A DNA stretch of 10,659 nucleotides from JBDTMC01 sp039934475 (GCA_039934475.1 JBDTMC010000268.1:1-10659), one strand, 5' to 3'; shown: positions 1 to 7,625, numbered from the stretch's first letter. Made by a program: numbers and translations. The notes: a model not told the origin generated them from the sequence alone.

Positions 1-1076
1 ACACGCGGCAGGGCGGCTTCCACGTCCAGCGCAACGGTGATGGATTTGGTTCGTGCCTTCGACTTGAGGACGAGGATGGTGTTGCGGAGCCCTGAGAGCA
101 AGTCCACGGGTTCGGCGACTGTGGCCTGATCCATGTGGGTGAATCCCTTGATGGCGGTGACCAAACCGGAGATGCGCATGGCGGCGTCCTGAATTTCCGA
201 GGCGATTCCGCGCACGGAACAACCGGCCGCGGCCCAACGAAGGACGGCGTTGAGGGGTGGCCCGTGTACGGCCTCTGCGAGGAGAGCGAGAGATTCAAGG
301 GTGGCGGGGGTTTCTGCCAGCGCTCCGGCGATGTCGCTGTCTAGGCCGTGATCGACCAGCCAGTCCTCGATGGCCTCCTCGCGTTCGGCTTCCTCGATGG
401 GCGAGCGGAGGCCATGGGGACGGGTGGAGGCGCAGAGTTCGCGAACGGCCTCGACGGCGGCGAACTGGGAACTGGTGAGGGGGGCGGCGCCGAGGGCGCG
501 GGATGCCCGCTCAGATTCCTCCAGGCGATCCGTAAGGAGAGCGGCGCCGCGTTCGATGGCGGCCACGGGGTTGTTGAGTTCGTGAGCCAACCCGGCTGAC
601 AACTTACCGAGGGAGATCATCTTCTCCTGATGCAAGTCGCTGGAAGTGAAGGCGCGGGCACGGTCCACCATCTTGTGCACCAGGAGGGTGGTGGTTTCGT
701 GGCACTCCTGGATCATCTCGCGGAGATGCTCACAGGCGACGGCGAGGACAACGGTGGGCTCCTGCGCGACGGTGTCGCCCGGAGGGCTGACCAAACGGGA
801 GTAGGGAAGCATTCCGGTAACGTCGCCCTCTTTCCATTCAAGGGTCTTCTGCAGACCGGCGCCGCGATCGAGGAAGATGGCGATGCGGCCGGACAGGATG
901 ACGAACAGCCCTGCGACTTTCACACCCTTCGCACTGAGGATCTCACCGGTATCCAGGTGTCGAAGGGTTCCGTGGGAAGCGAGCCACACCAGTTCCTGGC
1001 GAGGTACGCCACCGAGGGTGGTGTGCGTAGCTAAACGGTCTACAGCGTTGTGGCTGGGAGGGGCGCTATCCGGCAT
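1..1076 (-). CDS. Histidine kinase with N-terminal Crp-like sensor domain (partial, C-terminus beyond left edge)
   Basis: An open frame of 358 codons runs from an ATG at 1076 off the left edge. Residues about 15-140 look like a cyclic-nucleotide-binding (Crp-like) beta-roll, including GEILSAKG (44-51) and LFVILSGRIAIFL (57-69). Residues 149-182 form the dimerisation/phosphoacceptor helix with the H-box AHELNNP, so H165 is the predicted phosphorylated histidine. Residues 296-357 resemble the second DHp helix and the start of the HATPase domain; the N, G1 and G2 boxes lie outside the window. No membrane segment or signal peptide is visible, so the protein is probably cytoplasmic. Two oddities: the phosphate-binding cassette expected in a true cAMP binder is not recognisable at 84-113, and about 75-80 extra residues sit between the H-box and the second helix. 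Alanine codons are strongly biased to GCC, more than in the hybrid kinase nearby. The Shine-Dalgarno is weak; a GTG at 1109 is an alternative start. The gene diverges from the thioredoxin-fold/hybrid-kinase operon. The kinase call is secure, the signal unknown. Confidence 0.9.
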   Translation of the reverse strand, partial: MPDSAPPSHNAVDRLATHTTLGGVPRQELVWLASHGTLRHLDTGEILSAKGVKVAGLFVILSGRIAIFLDRGAGLQKTLEWKEGDVTGMLPYSRLVSPPGDTVAQEPTVVLAVACEHLREMIQECHETTTLLVHKMVDRARAFTSSDLHQEKMISLGKLSAGLAHELNNPVAAIERGAALLTDRLEESERASRALGAAPLTSSQFAAVEAVRELCASTRPHGLRSPIEEAEREEAIEDWLVDHGLDSDIAGALAETPATLESLALLAEAVHGPPLNAVLRWAAAGCSVRGIASEIQDAAMRISGLVTAIKGFTHMDQATVAEPVDLLSGLRNTILVLKSKARTKSITVALDVEAALPR

Positions 1077-1216
1077 CCAGCCAAAAATAACACAGTAAGC
1101 ACGCGACACGGGTTGGCGATGGGCCAGACCACTTGGGGTTTATATAGTACTTCCGACCGAAAATCTGGATCGTATAGTACTGTAGCTGCTATGATGAAAG
1201 TTTAGGGTAGTCCTCG
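1077..1216. promoter_or_regulatory. Divergent intergenic control region with two TATAGTACT direct repeats
   Basis: This 140-bp gap separates the two divergent signalling units and must hold promoters for both. The nonamer TATAGTACT occurs at 1143-1151 and again at 1173-1181, exactly 30 bp apart (about three helical turns). Each copy contains TATAGT, five of six matches to a sigma-70 -10 hexamer on the plus strand, and the palindrome AGTACT. The copy at 1173 would give a leader of roughly 30 nt before the ATG at 1217, but no convincing -35 hexamer sits 16-18 bp upstream of either copy. The repeats could be duplicated -10 elements or an operator pair read from the same face of the helix. A weak ribosome-binding candidate AGGG (1204-1207) precedes the ATG at 1217, and an in-frame TAG at 1208-1210 rules out an upstream start. 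Confidence 0.45.
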
Positions 1217-1822
1217 ATGTCGTCTCGATTCACTGACAGGGCACTTTCAGTTATCGGTTTGGCGGTTTGGGCCGTGGCGGTTGGAGCGGGGATCGGGGCT
1301 CTACTCCGTTACTCCAACACTGCCGGCGTTATCGCCGCGCCCCTACATCGCTGGCCCGACGCCTCTTCCCTCCGTCGAGTAGACCGGCGTGCCACTTTGC
1401 TTGTCTTCGCGCACCCGCAATGTCCCTGCACGGCGGCCACCTTGGATGAACTTGCCGATATTGATGCGGATACACGCCAGACGCTCGATGTGCATGTAAT
1501 TTTTTACGCTCCGGAACAAGCATCGCAGGCGTGGGTACGAAGCGCTTCCTGGCGGAGGGTCGCCGATATCCCGGGGTTTCACCCAGTGGAGGATTGGGGC
1601 GGTAAGGAAACGCGGCGGTTTCAGGTGGCCACGTCGGGTCAGACTTTGCTGTATGACGACACTGGAAACCTTCGATTCAGCGGCGGTATCACGCCCTCGC
1701 GGGGACATGTTGGAAGCAATTACGGACGAGATTCGGTGGTGGCGCTGGCATTGACGGGCGCGGCGCCGCGTGAAACGACACCGGTTTTCGGCTGCAGCCT
1801 GCTGATCGGATACAGCCGCTAG
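1217..1822 (+). CDS. Membrane-anchored thioredoxin-fold protein with CPC motif (RedB-like)
   Basis: A 201-residue protein with one N-terminal hydrophobic segment (about residues 10-30), which should anchor it in the inner membrane with the rest in the periplasm. Residues 60-100 have the strand-motif-helix start of a thioredoxin fold: LLVFAHPQCPCTAATLDEL, with cysteines C69 and C71 spaced CxC rather than the classic CxxC, and H66 just before. A third cysteine, C193, lies in VFGCSL near the C-terminus, and GGITPSRGH (156-164) precedes it. The pattern resembles proteins annotated RedB-like in acidobacteria and planctomycetes; I recall this without a database check. The likely role is thiol redox chemistry or metal delivery or sensing in the periplasm, unproven. 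The stop is only 8 bp before the hybrid kinase start, so the two are almost certainly co-transcribed and probably translationally coupled. The pairing suggests that this protein modulates, or is controlled by, that kinase. Confidence 0.8.
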   Translation: MSSRFTDRALSVIGLAVWAVAVGAGIGALLRYSNTAGVIAAPLHRWPDASSLRRVDRRATLLVFAHPQCPCTAATLDELADIDADTRQTLDVHVIFYAPEQASQAWVRSASWRRVADIPGFHPVEDWGGKETRRFQVATSGQTLLYDDTGNLRFSGGITPSRGHVGSNYGRDSVVALALTGAAPRETTPVFGCSLLIGYSR

Positions 1823-1830
1823 GCTCCACC

Positions 1831-4089
1831 ATGGAAGCGCACGAATCTCGCACCGAGCAGATCTTAAAGGACCACCAGGACCGGGTGTACAAGAGCACCA
1901 GTCGCCTGTTTGCCGGACTGCTGTTGGTGGAGTGGCTGGCGGGCGTTGGCGCCGCCCTGTGGATCTCGCCACGTACTTGGATAGGCGTCTCAAGCAGCGT
2001 GCACATTCATGTTTGGCTCTCGATATTCCTTGGCGGCGCCATTGTCAGTCTTCCTGTTTATTGGGCGCTGAAGCGGCCGAATGCGGTGCTAACGCGCCAT
2101 GCGGTAGGTGTGGGGCAAATGCTGATGTCGGGACTGTTGATCCATCTCACCGGGGGGCGGATCGAAACCCATTTTCATATTTTCGGATCGCTGGCGTTCC
2201 TCGCTTTCTATCGCGACTGGCGGGTGTTGCTTTCCGCTTCCGTGGTGGTGGCAGCGGATCACGCCCTGCGCGGAACCTATTTCCCGCAATCCGTATTCGG
2301 CGTTCTTACCAGTAGTCCGTGGCGGTGGACGGAGCATGCGGCTTGGGTGATTTTTGAAGATATTATCCTGGTGAAGTCGTGCCGACGCATTGTACTCGAG
2401 ATGCGTGAAACCGCCGAACGCCAGGCATCCTTGGAGGAGCTCACTTCCGGGCTGGAGTCAAAAGTCGAAGAACGTACGGCGGAACTGGCTCTGGCAAAGG
2501 ATGCCGCGGAGATTGCCAACCGCGCGAAGAGCGAATTCCTGGCCAACATGAGCCACGAGATCCGGACCCCGATGAATGGGGTGCTAGGGATGACCGATCT
2601 GGCACTGCAAACGGAACTGACGCCTGAGCAGCGGGACTACGTTGGCATGGCGAAGTCCTCGGCGGAATCCTTGCTGGTAGTAATCAACGACATCCTGGAT
2701 TTCTCGAAAATCGAGGCCGGTAAACTGGTAACGGATCCGGTGGAGTTTCCGTTGCGCGGAATCGTGGAGGAGACGATTAAGTCGCAGGCTCTGAGCGCCC
2801 ACCAGAAAGGCCTGGAACTGATTTGCGACATCGGTCACGATGTGCCGGAACTGGCGATCGGCGATGGCCAGCGGATCCGCCAGATCCTGGTGAATCTGCT
2901 GAGCAATGCGGTGAAGTTCACGAGCGAGGGTGAGGTGGTGGTCTCTCTGCGCATGGCGGGTCGTCAGCGTTCGGACGCGCGGACGGGCGCCCTGCTACTC
3001 CACGTGACAGTGAGGGACACTGGGGTGGGAATTCCGAAGGGGAAGCAAAAGCTGATCTTCGAAGCTTTCTCGCAGGCCGATGGCTCCACGACGCGGAGAT
3101 ATGGCGGTACGGGTTTGGGGCTCACCATTTCCGCCCGTTTGGTGGATTTGATGGGGGGCGAGATCTGGCTGGAGAGCGAACCAGGCGCTGGCAGCGCGTT
3201 TCACTTCACGGTACCGCTGAAAGAAGCGACCCGGCATCTTCAGCCGCCGTCTCCGGATGAAGGAGTGCTCAGAGGACTCTCTGTTCTAGTGGTGGACGAC
3301 AATTTCACCAACCGGCGCATTCTGAACGATCAACTCTCACACTGGGGTATGCGTCCCGTTTTAGCCGACAGCGCGGCATCGGCTCTGGCGATTCTGCGAG
3401 AGGCGGTGACTCCCTTCGCGCTGGTGATTACCGATGGCCACATGCCGGAGGTGGACGGATTCGAGCTGGCGGCCGACATCAAGGGCGAAGGCGGGAACGG
3501 CACGTCACTGGTGTTGCTGCTGACTTCCGGGGGGAGGCCGGGGGATGCGCAGCGATGCAGGGAACTCGGCATTGACGCGTATCTGACCAAGCCGGTGAGC
3601 CAATCGGCGCTGCAGTCGGCCATTCTAAAGGTGATAGGGGTGCGAAGCGCGCAGGACCATCTGCAGGCGGCGCCAGCGCCACCAACGTCCCAGCGAGCGC
3701 CCGTTCGGGTGCTGGTAGCGGAAGACAACCCCATCAATCAAAAGCTGACGACGCGGTTGCTTCAGATGCATGGGTTCAGCACTGTTCTCGCCGCAACGGG
3801 TAACGAAGCGGTGGAAGCAAACCAGCGCGAGAGGTTCGATCTGATCCTGATGGATGCCCAGATGCCCGGCATGAACGGGATGGATGCGACGGCAGCCATT
3901 CGTAACCATGAGAAGGAAACCGGCCGGCACACCCCGATCATCGCGTTGACGGCGCTGGCGATGGACGGGGACCGGGAAAATTGTCTGAAAGCGGGGATGG
4001 ACGCCTACCTTTCGAAGCCCATTCGCGCTTCGGAACTGTTCGCGGTGGTCGATCAGGTTCTGGCTGTTAGTACGGCTTCCGGCGATTAG
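1831..4089 (+). CDS. Hybrid histidine kinase with histidine-rich multi-pass membrane sensor and two receiver domains
   Basis: A 752-residue membrane kinase. Residues 25-183 contain about five or six hydrophobic segments with unusually many histidines (H58, H60, H105, H114, H116, H144, H169), including HFH at 114-116; I cannot assign this sensor to a named family. A probable coiled-coil linker (190-235) follows. HisKA has SHEIRTP with phosphoacceptor H242. The HATPase domain (about 340-465) has an intact N-box (N359), DTGVGIP (396-402) and GTGLGL (426-431). Receiver 1 (483-603) has D489/D490, phosphoacceptor D535, T565 and K587. Receiver 2 (625-745) has E631/D632, phosphoacceptor D675, T707 and K729. 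All key residues of both receivers are present, so a multistep phosphorelay is expected, but there is no HPt domain or output domain and the downstream partner must be encoded elsewhere. The start lacks a clear Shine-Dalgarno and lies 8 bp after the stop of the CPC-motif protein, consistent with translational coupling. Kinase assignment is firm; the stimulus is unknown. Confidence 0.96.
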   Translation: MEAHESRTEQILKDHQDRVYKSTSRLFAGLLLVEWLAGVGAALWISPRTWIGVSSSVHIHVWLSIFLGGAIVSLPVYWALKRPNAVLTRHAVGVGQMLMSGLLIHLTGGRIETHFHIFGSLAFLAFYRDWRVLLSASVVVAADHALRGTYFPQSVFGVLTSSPWRWTEHAAWVIFEDIILVKSCRRIVLEMRETAERQASLEELTSGLESKVEERTAELALAKDAAEIANRAKSEFLANMSHEIRTPMNGVLGMTDLALQTELTPEQRDYVGMAKSSAESLLVVINDILDFSKIEAGKLVTDPVEFPLRGIVEETIKSQALSAHQKGLELICDIGHDVPELAIGDGQRIRQILVNLLSNAVKFTSEGEVVVSLRMAGRQRSDARTGALLLHVTVRDTGVGIPKGKQKLIFEAFSQADGSTTRRYGGTGLGLTISARLVDLMGGEIWLESEPGAGSAFHFTVPLKEATRHLQPPSPDEGVLRGLSVLVVDDNFTNRRILNDQLSHWGMRPVLADSAASALAILREAVTPFALVITDGHMPEVDGFELAADIKGEGGNGTSLVLLLTSGGRPGDAQRCRELGIDAYLTKPVSQSALQSAILKVIGVRSAQDHLQAAPAPPTSQRAPVRVLVAEDNPINQKLTTRLLQMHGFSTVLAATGNEAVEANQRERFDLILMDAQMPGMNGMDATAAIRNHEKETGRHTPIIALTALAMDGDRENCLKAGMDAYLSKPIRASELFAVVDQVLAVSTASGD

Positions 4090-4102
4090 GCTATTGGCGC
4101 TA

Positions 4103-4119
4103 AATTGTCGTTAACAATT
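4103..4119. repeat. Short inverted repeat after the hybrid kinase gene
   Basis: AATTGT and ACAATT form a perfect 6-bp inverted repeat around the five bases CGTTA, starting 13 bp after the kinase stop. The stem is AT-rich and no run of T follows, so it is a poor intrinsic terminator. It could be a protein-binding half-site pair upstream of the receptor gene. It has the same 6-5-6 geometry as the inverted repeat at 4162-4178, but a different sequence. Confidence 0.4.
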
Positions 4120-4161
4120 CACACCATCCTCATTCCATCTTCAAGAGCCGTAACTCCTTGT

Positions 4162-4178
4162 TCCTATGAGAAATAGGA
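4162..4178. promoter_or_regulatory. Inverted repeat abutting the candidate receptor promoter
   Basis: TCCTAT and ATAGGA form a perfect 6-bp inverted repeat around GAGAA. It ends two bases before the candidate -35 hexamer at 4181, a position where an activator or repressor could contact polymerase. Operator function is inferred only from symmetry and position. Confidence 0.35.
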
Positions 4179-4180
4179 TC

Positions 4181-4209
4181 TTGATATCGGCTTTCCCAGC
4201 GTTTACAAC
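4181..4209 (+). promoter_or_regulatory. Candidate sigma-70-like promoter for the TonB-dependent receptor
   Basis: TTGATA (4181-4186) and TACAAC (4204-4209) are separated by 17 bp; each matches four of six consensus bases or better. Transcription would start near 4216, giving a leader of about 36 nt before the ATG at 4252. The gap of 162 bp after the kinase operon supports an independent promoter, but -10 matching is only moderate. Confidence 0.35.
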
Positions 4210-4251
4210 CATTTCAATATTGGCCTCAAAAGTGCAAGTTGTGAAAGCACT

Positions 4252-7200
4252 ATGATTCTGTCCAACATGCGGAGTAGACTACCCCTACTTCTGGTACTAT
4301 TGTTCGCCATCACCCTCGCGACAGTACCGCTGGCCGCGCAATCAACAAGCGGCAATGTGATTGGTACTGTCACCGACGCCTCTGGCGCCGCCATTCCGAA
4401 TGCCACGGTGGAGGCCCTTAACCAGGCGACCGGCGTCAAAGTGACTGCCGTTACAAATGAAACCGGTTCGTACAGAATGACGAACGTGGCGGTGGGCGCT
4501 TACAGCCTGACCGTTACAGCGCAAGGTTTTGCCACCTCGACGATGAAAAACCTTCCGGTTGATCTCAATCTGACGGCAACCGCGAATATTACGATGCAGG
4601 TCGGTCAGGTTTCCACCTCGGTGGAGGTAGCGGAAGCGGCTACGGTGATCGACACCACGACGGCCCAGGTGCAGACTTCGTTTGAAGCCCGCCAGATGGC
4701 GGATCTGCCCACGGTCAGCGGCGGTTCGGGCGTCATCAACCTTTCTTTATACACGGCTGGTGTTTCCACCAGCGGCGCGGTGGGCGTTGGGACGGGTCCT
4801 TCGGTGGGCGGCCAGCGACCGCGCAACAACAACTTCACTCTGGAAGGCATCGACAACAACAACAAGAGCGTTACCGGTCCGGTAGGCACTATCCCGAACG
4901 ACGCCGTTGCGGAATTCTCGATCCTGCAGAACCAGTTCTCGGCTCAGTACGGCGCTTCTTCTGGTGGCCAGTTCAATCAGGTGATTAAGAGCGGATCCAA
5001 TCAGATTCACGGCAGCGCGTATGAGTACATGTATAACCGGCACTTGAATGCAGCCGATCAGATTTCGATCGTGAATGGTACCGATCCTCATGCCCGCTAC
5101 GACAACAACCGCTTTGGCGGCACCGTTGGCGGTCCAATCAAGAAAAACAAGCTCTTCTACTTCTTTAACTACGAGTACAACCCGGTTGGCCAGAACGGCT
5201 CCGGTGGGCTGATCTACTCGCCGACGCAAGCCGGCTACGATGCTCTGGCGACACTGCCGGGCGTGAGCTCCAACAATCTTTCGGTCATGAAGCAGTATCT
5301 GCCGGCGCAGTCCACGGCGGTGGACCCGCTGTCCTTCTCCGATACCGGGTTCCCGGTGGTGGGTGGAAAGACGATTCCCGTTGGGCAATTCTCCTTCCTG
5401 GCACCCAACTACTTCAATCAGTACACGTACGTGGTTTCTGTCGATTACAACGTGAGCGACAAGGACAGCATCCGCGGCCGTTACATCCGGAACAACTACA
5501 GCGGTAACGACACCGCTGCCAATCTGCCGAGCTTCTGGCAGCCGTTGACGATTCCCAACTACGTCGCGACGATGACTTGGTTCCACAACTTCAATGCTTC
5601 GCTGACGAACGAGTTCCGCCTAGGTTTTAACCGCAACTCGCAGGTATACAACGTCGGCAATGAGGCGTTCCCCGGTCTGGACGCTTTTCCGAACATCACC
5701 ATTGATGAACTCGGAGTGAATATCGGGCCGGATCCGAACGCGCCGCAGGGCGGTATTCAGAATCTGTATCAGATTACCGACAACCTGAGCTTTAACAAAG
5801 GGAGCCACAGCTTCACATTCGGGGGCGACTTCCGCAAGTACATCACCCCGCAGTTCTTCACCCAGCGCGCGCGCGGCGACTACGACTGGGATACGATGGA
5901 GAACTATCTACTCGACAACATTCCAGCCTTTGCCGAGCGCACCACGGGAAGCTTCAAGTACTACGGCGACCAGATTCTGTTCGGCGCCTTTGCTAATGAC
6001 TCGTGGAAGGTGCGGCCGAACCTCACCGTGAATCTTGGCGTCCGCTATGAACGGACGACGATCCCCTACGGCGAGCGCCTGCAGACCATCAACGCCATCT
6101 CCGACGTTCCGGGCCTCATCGCCTTCGGCAACCCGAAGGTGCAGAACTACAACTTCCAGCCGCGCATTGGCATCGCGTACTCGCCGGGCAGCAACGGCAA
6201 GACCTCGATCCGCGCCGGCTTTGGGATCAACTACGACAAGCTATTCGACAACCTCGGCATTCTATCCGCCGCCCCGCAATTCCAGCAAACGGTTGACGTG
6301 GGAGTGGATGGCGACACCAGCGGAAGCTTCCTGAAGAACGGCGGTATCCCGAATAACGCATCCTCCGGCCCGCTTTCGCAGGAAGACGCCCGCGCGGCCA
6401 CCGGCGGTTTCATTCCTAACCAGAAGCTGCCGAAGTCCATTCAGTGGAATCTCGGCGTCCAGCGCGTAGTGCATGAAGACTACACAGTGGAAGTGCGGTA
6501 CCTGGGAACTCGTGGACTGCAACTTCCCGTTCAAGATCGCATTAACGTGGGCTCCGTGGTCAACCCGTCGAATGCTCTGCCTACCTATCTGACGGCGCCT
6601 TCGCAAGCGCAGTTAGATTCGCTCACCAGCACGCTGAGTGGCTTGAATGGCATTTACAATTCGCCTGGCACGGGTTTGGGCAAATTCCTGCCTCAATATC
6701 TCAATGCAGGGTTCCAGACGCCCATCGTCGGCTTTATGCCGATGGGTGCGTCCACGTACCATGGCTTGGCGACGCAAGTGAATCGCCGCTTCCACAACGG
6801 ACTGCAGTTCGTCGGTTCGTACACCTTCAGCCACAACATCGACGACTCCACCGCCGAGGTGTTCAGCACAGTCACAAGTCCGCGCCGCGTGCAGGACTTC
6901 CAGAACCTACGTGCGGAGCGCGCCAGTTCCGCGCTGGACCACCGCAACCGGTTCACCATGGCAGGCATCTACGATTTGCCCTTCTTCAAGAAAGGCAACT
7001 GGTTCGTGACCAACCTGGTTGGTAACTGGGAGATCGCTCCTATCATCACCTACGAGACCGGGACGCTCGTCACGCCGCAGAGCGTGATTGACTCCAATTT
7101 GAATGGCGACAACGCCGGTGATCGGACCATCCTCAATCCGGCCGGAACGGTGAACATCGGTAGCGACTCAACTGCGCTGAAGAACACAGCGGGCCAGACT

Positions 7201-7560
7201 GTCGCCTACCTCGCCAACAATCCGAACGCTCGATACATTGTTGCCAAGACCGGCGCACTTGCCACGGCGGGCCGTCAGACGATGCATCTCAACCCGATCA
7301 ACAACTTCGATGTCAGCTTGGTGAAGCGCTTCAACGTGGGGGGGGAGAACAAGAAGCTGGAGTTTGCAGGACGCTTCTCGAATTTCCTGAACCACCCGCA
7401 ATACACGGGCTCGCGCATCAACGACGTGGCTTCGATTGGTTACACGGGCGCCGACGTCCGGAACTTCCTCAACCCTTCGAACGTTAACTTCTACCACCCT
7501 GATTACGTGTTCTCCAGCAACCCGCGCTCGATTCAGCTCTCGTTGAAGTTCCTCTTCTAG
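4252..7560 (+). CDS. Oar-like TonB-dependent outer-membrane receptor with N-terminal carboxypeptidase-regulatory-like domain
   Basis: A 1102-residue outer-membrane protein. A signal peptide covers residues 1-29/30, with basic RSR at 7-9, a leucine-rich core and likely cleavage near LAAQ. Residues 33-118 form a carboxypeptidase-regulatory-like (CnaB-type) beta-sandwich, recognisable from GNVIGTVTDASGAAIPNATV (34-53) and the GSYRMTNVAVGAYSLTV pattern (72-88). SVEVAEAA (123-130) sits where a TonB box would be. A plug-like region follows (about 131-260), with GQRPRNNNFTLEGIDNNN (187-204) and FSAQYGASSGGQFN (229-242). The remainder is a long beta-barrel ending in SLKFLF, whose terminal phenylalanine is the usual signal for outer-membrane insertion. 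The family imports or exports substrates, often sugar polymers or peptides, using TonB energy; the substrate cannot be read here. No TonB/ExbBD or polysaccharide enzymes are adjacent. GAAAG at 4243-4247 is a weak ribosome-binding site for the ATG at 4252. The ATG at 4267 (M6) would also give a proper signal peptide but has no ribosome-binding site. A G8 tract lies near the 3' end. Confidence 0.95.
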   Translation: MILSNMRSRLPLLLVLLFAITLATVPLAAQSTSGNVIGTVTDASGAAIPNATVEALNQATGVKVTAVTNETGSYRMTNVAVGAYSLTVTAQGFATSTMKNLPVDLNLTATANITMQVGQVSTSVEVAEAATVIDTTTAQVQTSFEARQMADLPTVSGGSGVINLSLYTAGVSTSGAVGVGTGPSVGGQRPRNNNFTLEGIDNNNKSVTGPVGTIPNDAVAEFSILQNQFSAQYGASSGGQFNQVIKSGSNQIHGSAYEYMYNRHLNAADQISIVNGTDPHARYDNNRFGGTVGGPIKKNKLFYFFNYEYNPVGQNGSGGLIYSPTQAGYDALATLPGVSSNNLSVMKQYLPAQSTAVDPLSFSDTGFPVVGGKTIPVGQFSFLAPNYFNQYTYVVSVDYNVSDKDSIRGRYIRNNYSGNDTAANLPSFWQPLTIPNYVATMTWFHNFNASLTNEFRLGFNRNSQVYNVGNEAFPGLDAFPNITIDELGVNIGPDPNAPQGGIQNLYQITDNLSFNKGSHSFTFGGDFRKYITPQFFTQRARGDYDWDTMENYLLDNIPAFAERTTGSFKYYGDQILFGAFANDSWKVRPNLTVNLGVRYERTTIPYGERLQTINAISDVPGLIAFGNPKVQNYNFQPRIGIAYSPGSNGKTSIRAGFGINYDKLFDNLGILSAAPQFQQTVDVGVDGDTSGSFLKNGGIPNNASSGPLSQEDARAATGGFIPNQKLPKSIQWNLGVQRVVHEDYTVEVRYLGTRGLQLPVQDRINVGSVVNPSNALPTYLTAPSQAQLDSLTSTLSGLNGIYNSPGTGLGKFLPQYLNAGFQTPIVGFMPMGASTYHGLATQVNRRFHNGLQFVGSYTFSHNIDDSTAEVFSTVTSPRRVQDFQNLRAERASSALDHRNRFTMAGIYDLPFFKKGNWFVTNLVGNWEIAPIITYETGTLVTPQSVIDSNLNGDNAGDRTILNPAGTVNIGSDSTALKNTAGQTVAYLANNPNARYIVAKTGALATAGRQTMHLNPINNFDVSLVKRFNVGGENKKLEFAGRFSNFLNHPQYTGSRINDVASIGYTGADVRNFLNPSNVNFYHPDYVFSSNPRSIQLSLKFLF
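7338..7345 (+). repeat. G8 homopolymer tract inside the receptor gene
   Basis: Eight consecutive G residues encode part of V-G-G-E at codons 1029-1032 of the receptor. It is the longest G run I noticed in the window. A one-base slip would change the last 73 residues, including the terminal-Phe insertion signal. It is a possible slippage site, without proof of variation. Confidence 0.6.
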
Positions 7561-7590
7561 GACTTTCCCGATACAGCTGTGGTCCGAATG

Positions 7591-7625
7591 AAAGGGCACC
7601 CCTTACCGGGGTGCCCTTTCTCTTT
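7591..7625 (+). terminator. Strong rho-independent terminator after the receptor gene
   Basis: A perfect 12-bp stem, AAAGGGCACCCC (7591-7602) and GGGGTGCCCTTT (7608-7619), closes a five-base loop TTACC. It is followed by CTCTTT, a modest T-rich tail. It begins 30 bp after the receptor stop. The opposite strand reads CTTTCATT after the same stem, so it could also stop transcripts arriving from the minus-strand gene that ends at 7867. Confidence 0.88.

Noticed and set aside
630..1034. Plus-strand open frame opposite the left kinase
   Set aside because: It lies antisense to a frame with clear Crp-like and H-box motifs, and its translation has no recognisable domain.
1343..1993. Minus-strand frame of 216 residues
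   Set aside because: It overlaps the CPC protein and the start of the hybrid kinase in antisense; it is arginine/proline-rich shadow sequence with no motif.
4103..4119. Intrinsic terminator for the kinase operon
   Set aside because: The stem is only 6 bp, AT-rich, and lacks a following T run.
4747..5586. Minus-strand frame of 279 residues
   Set aside because: It is fully inside the receptor gene on the opposite strand; its valine/arginine-rich composition is typical of antisense translation in GC-rich genes.
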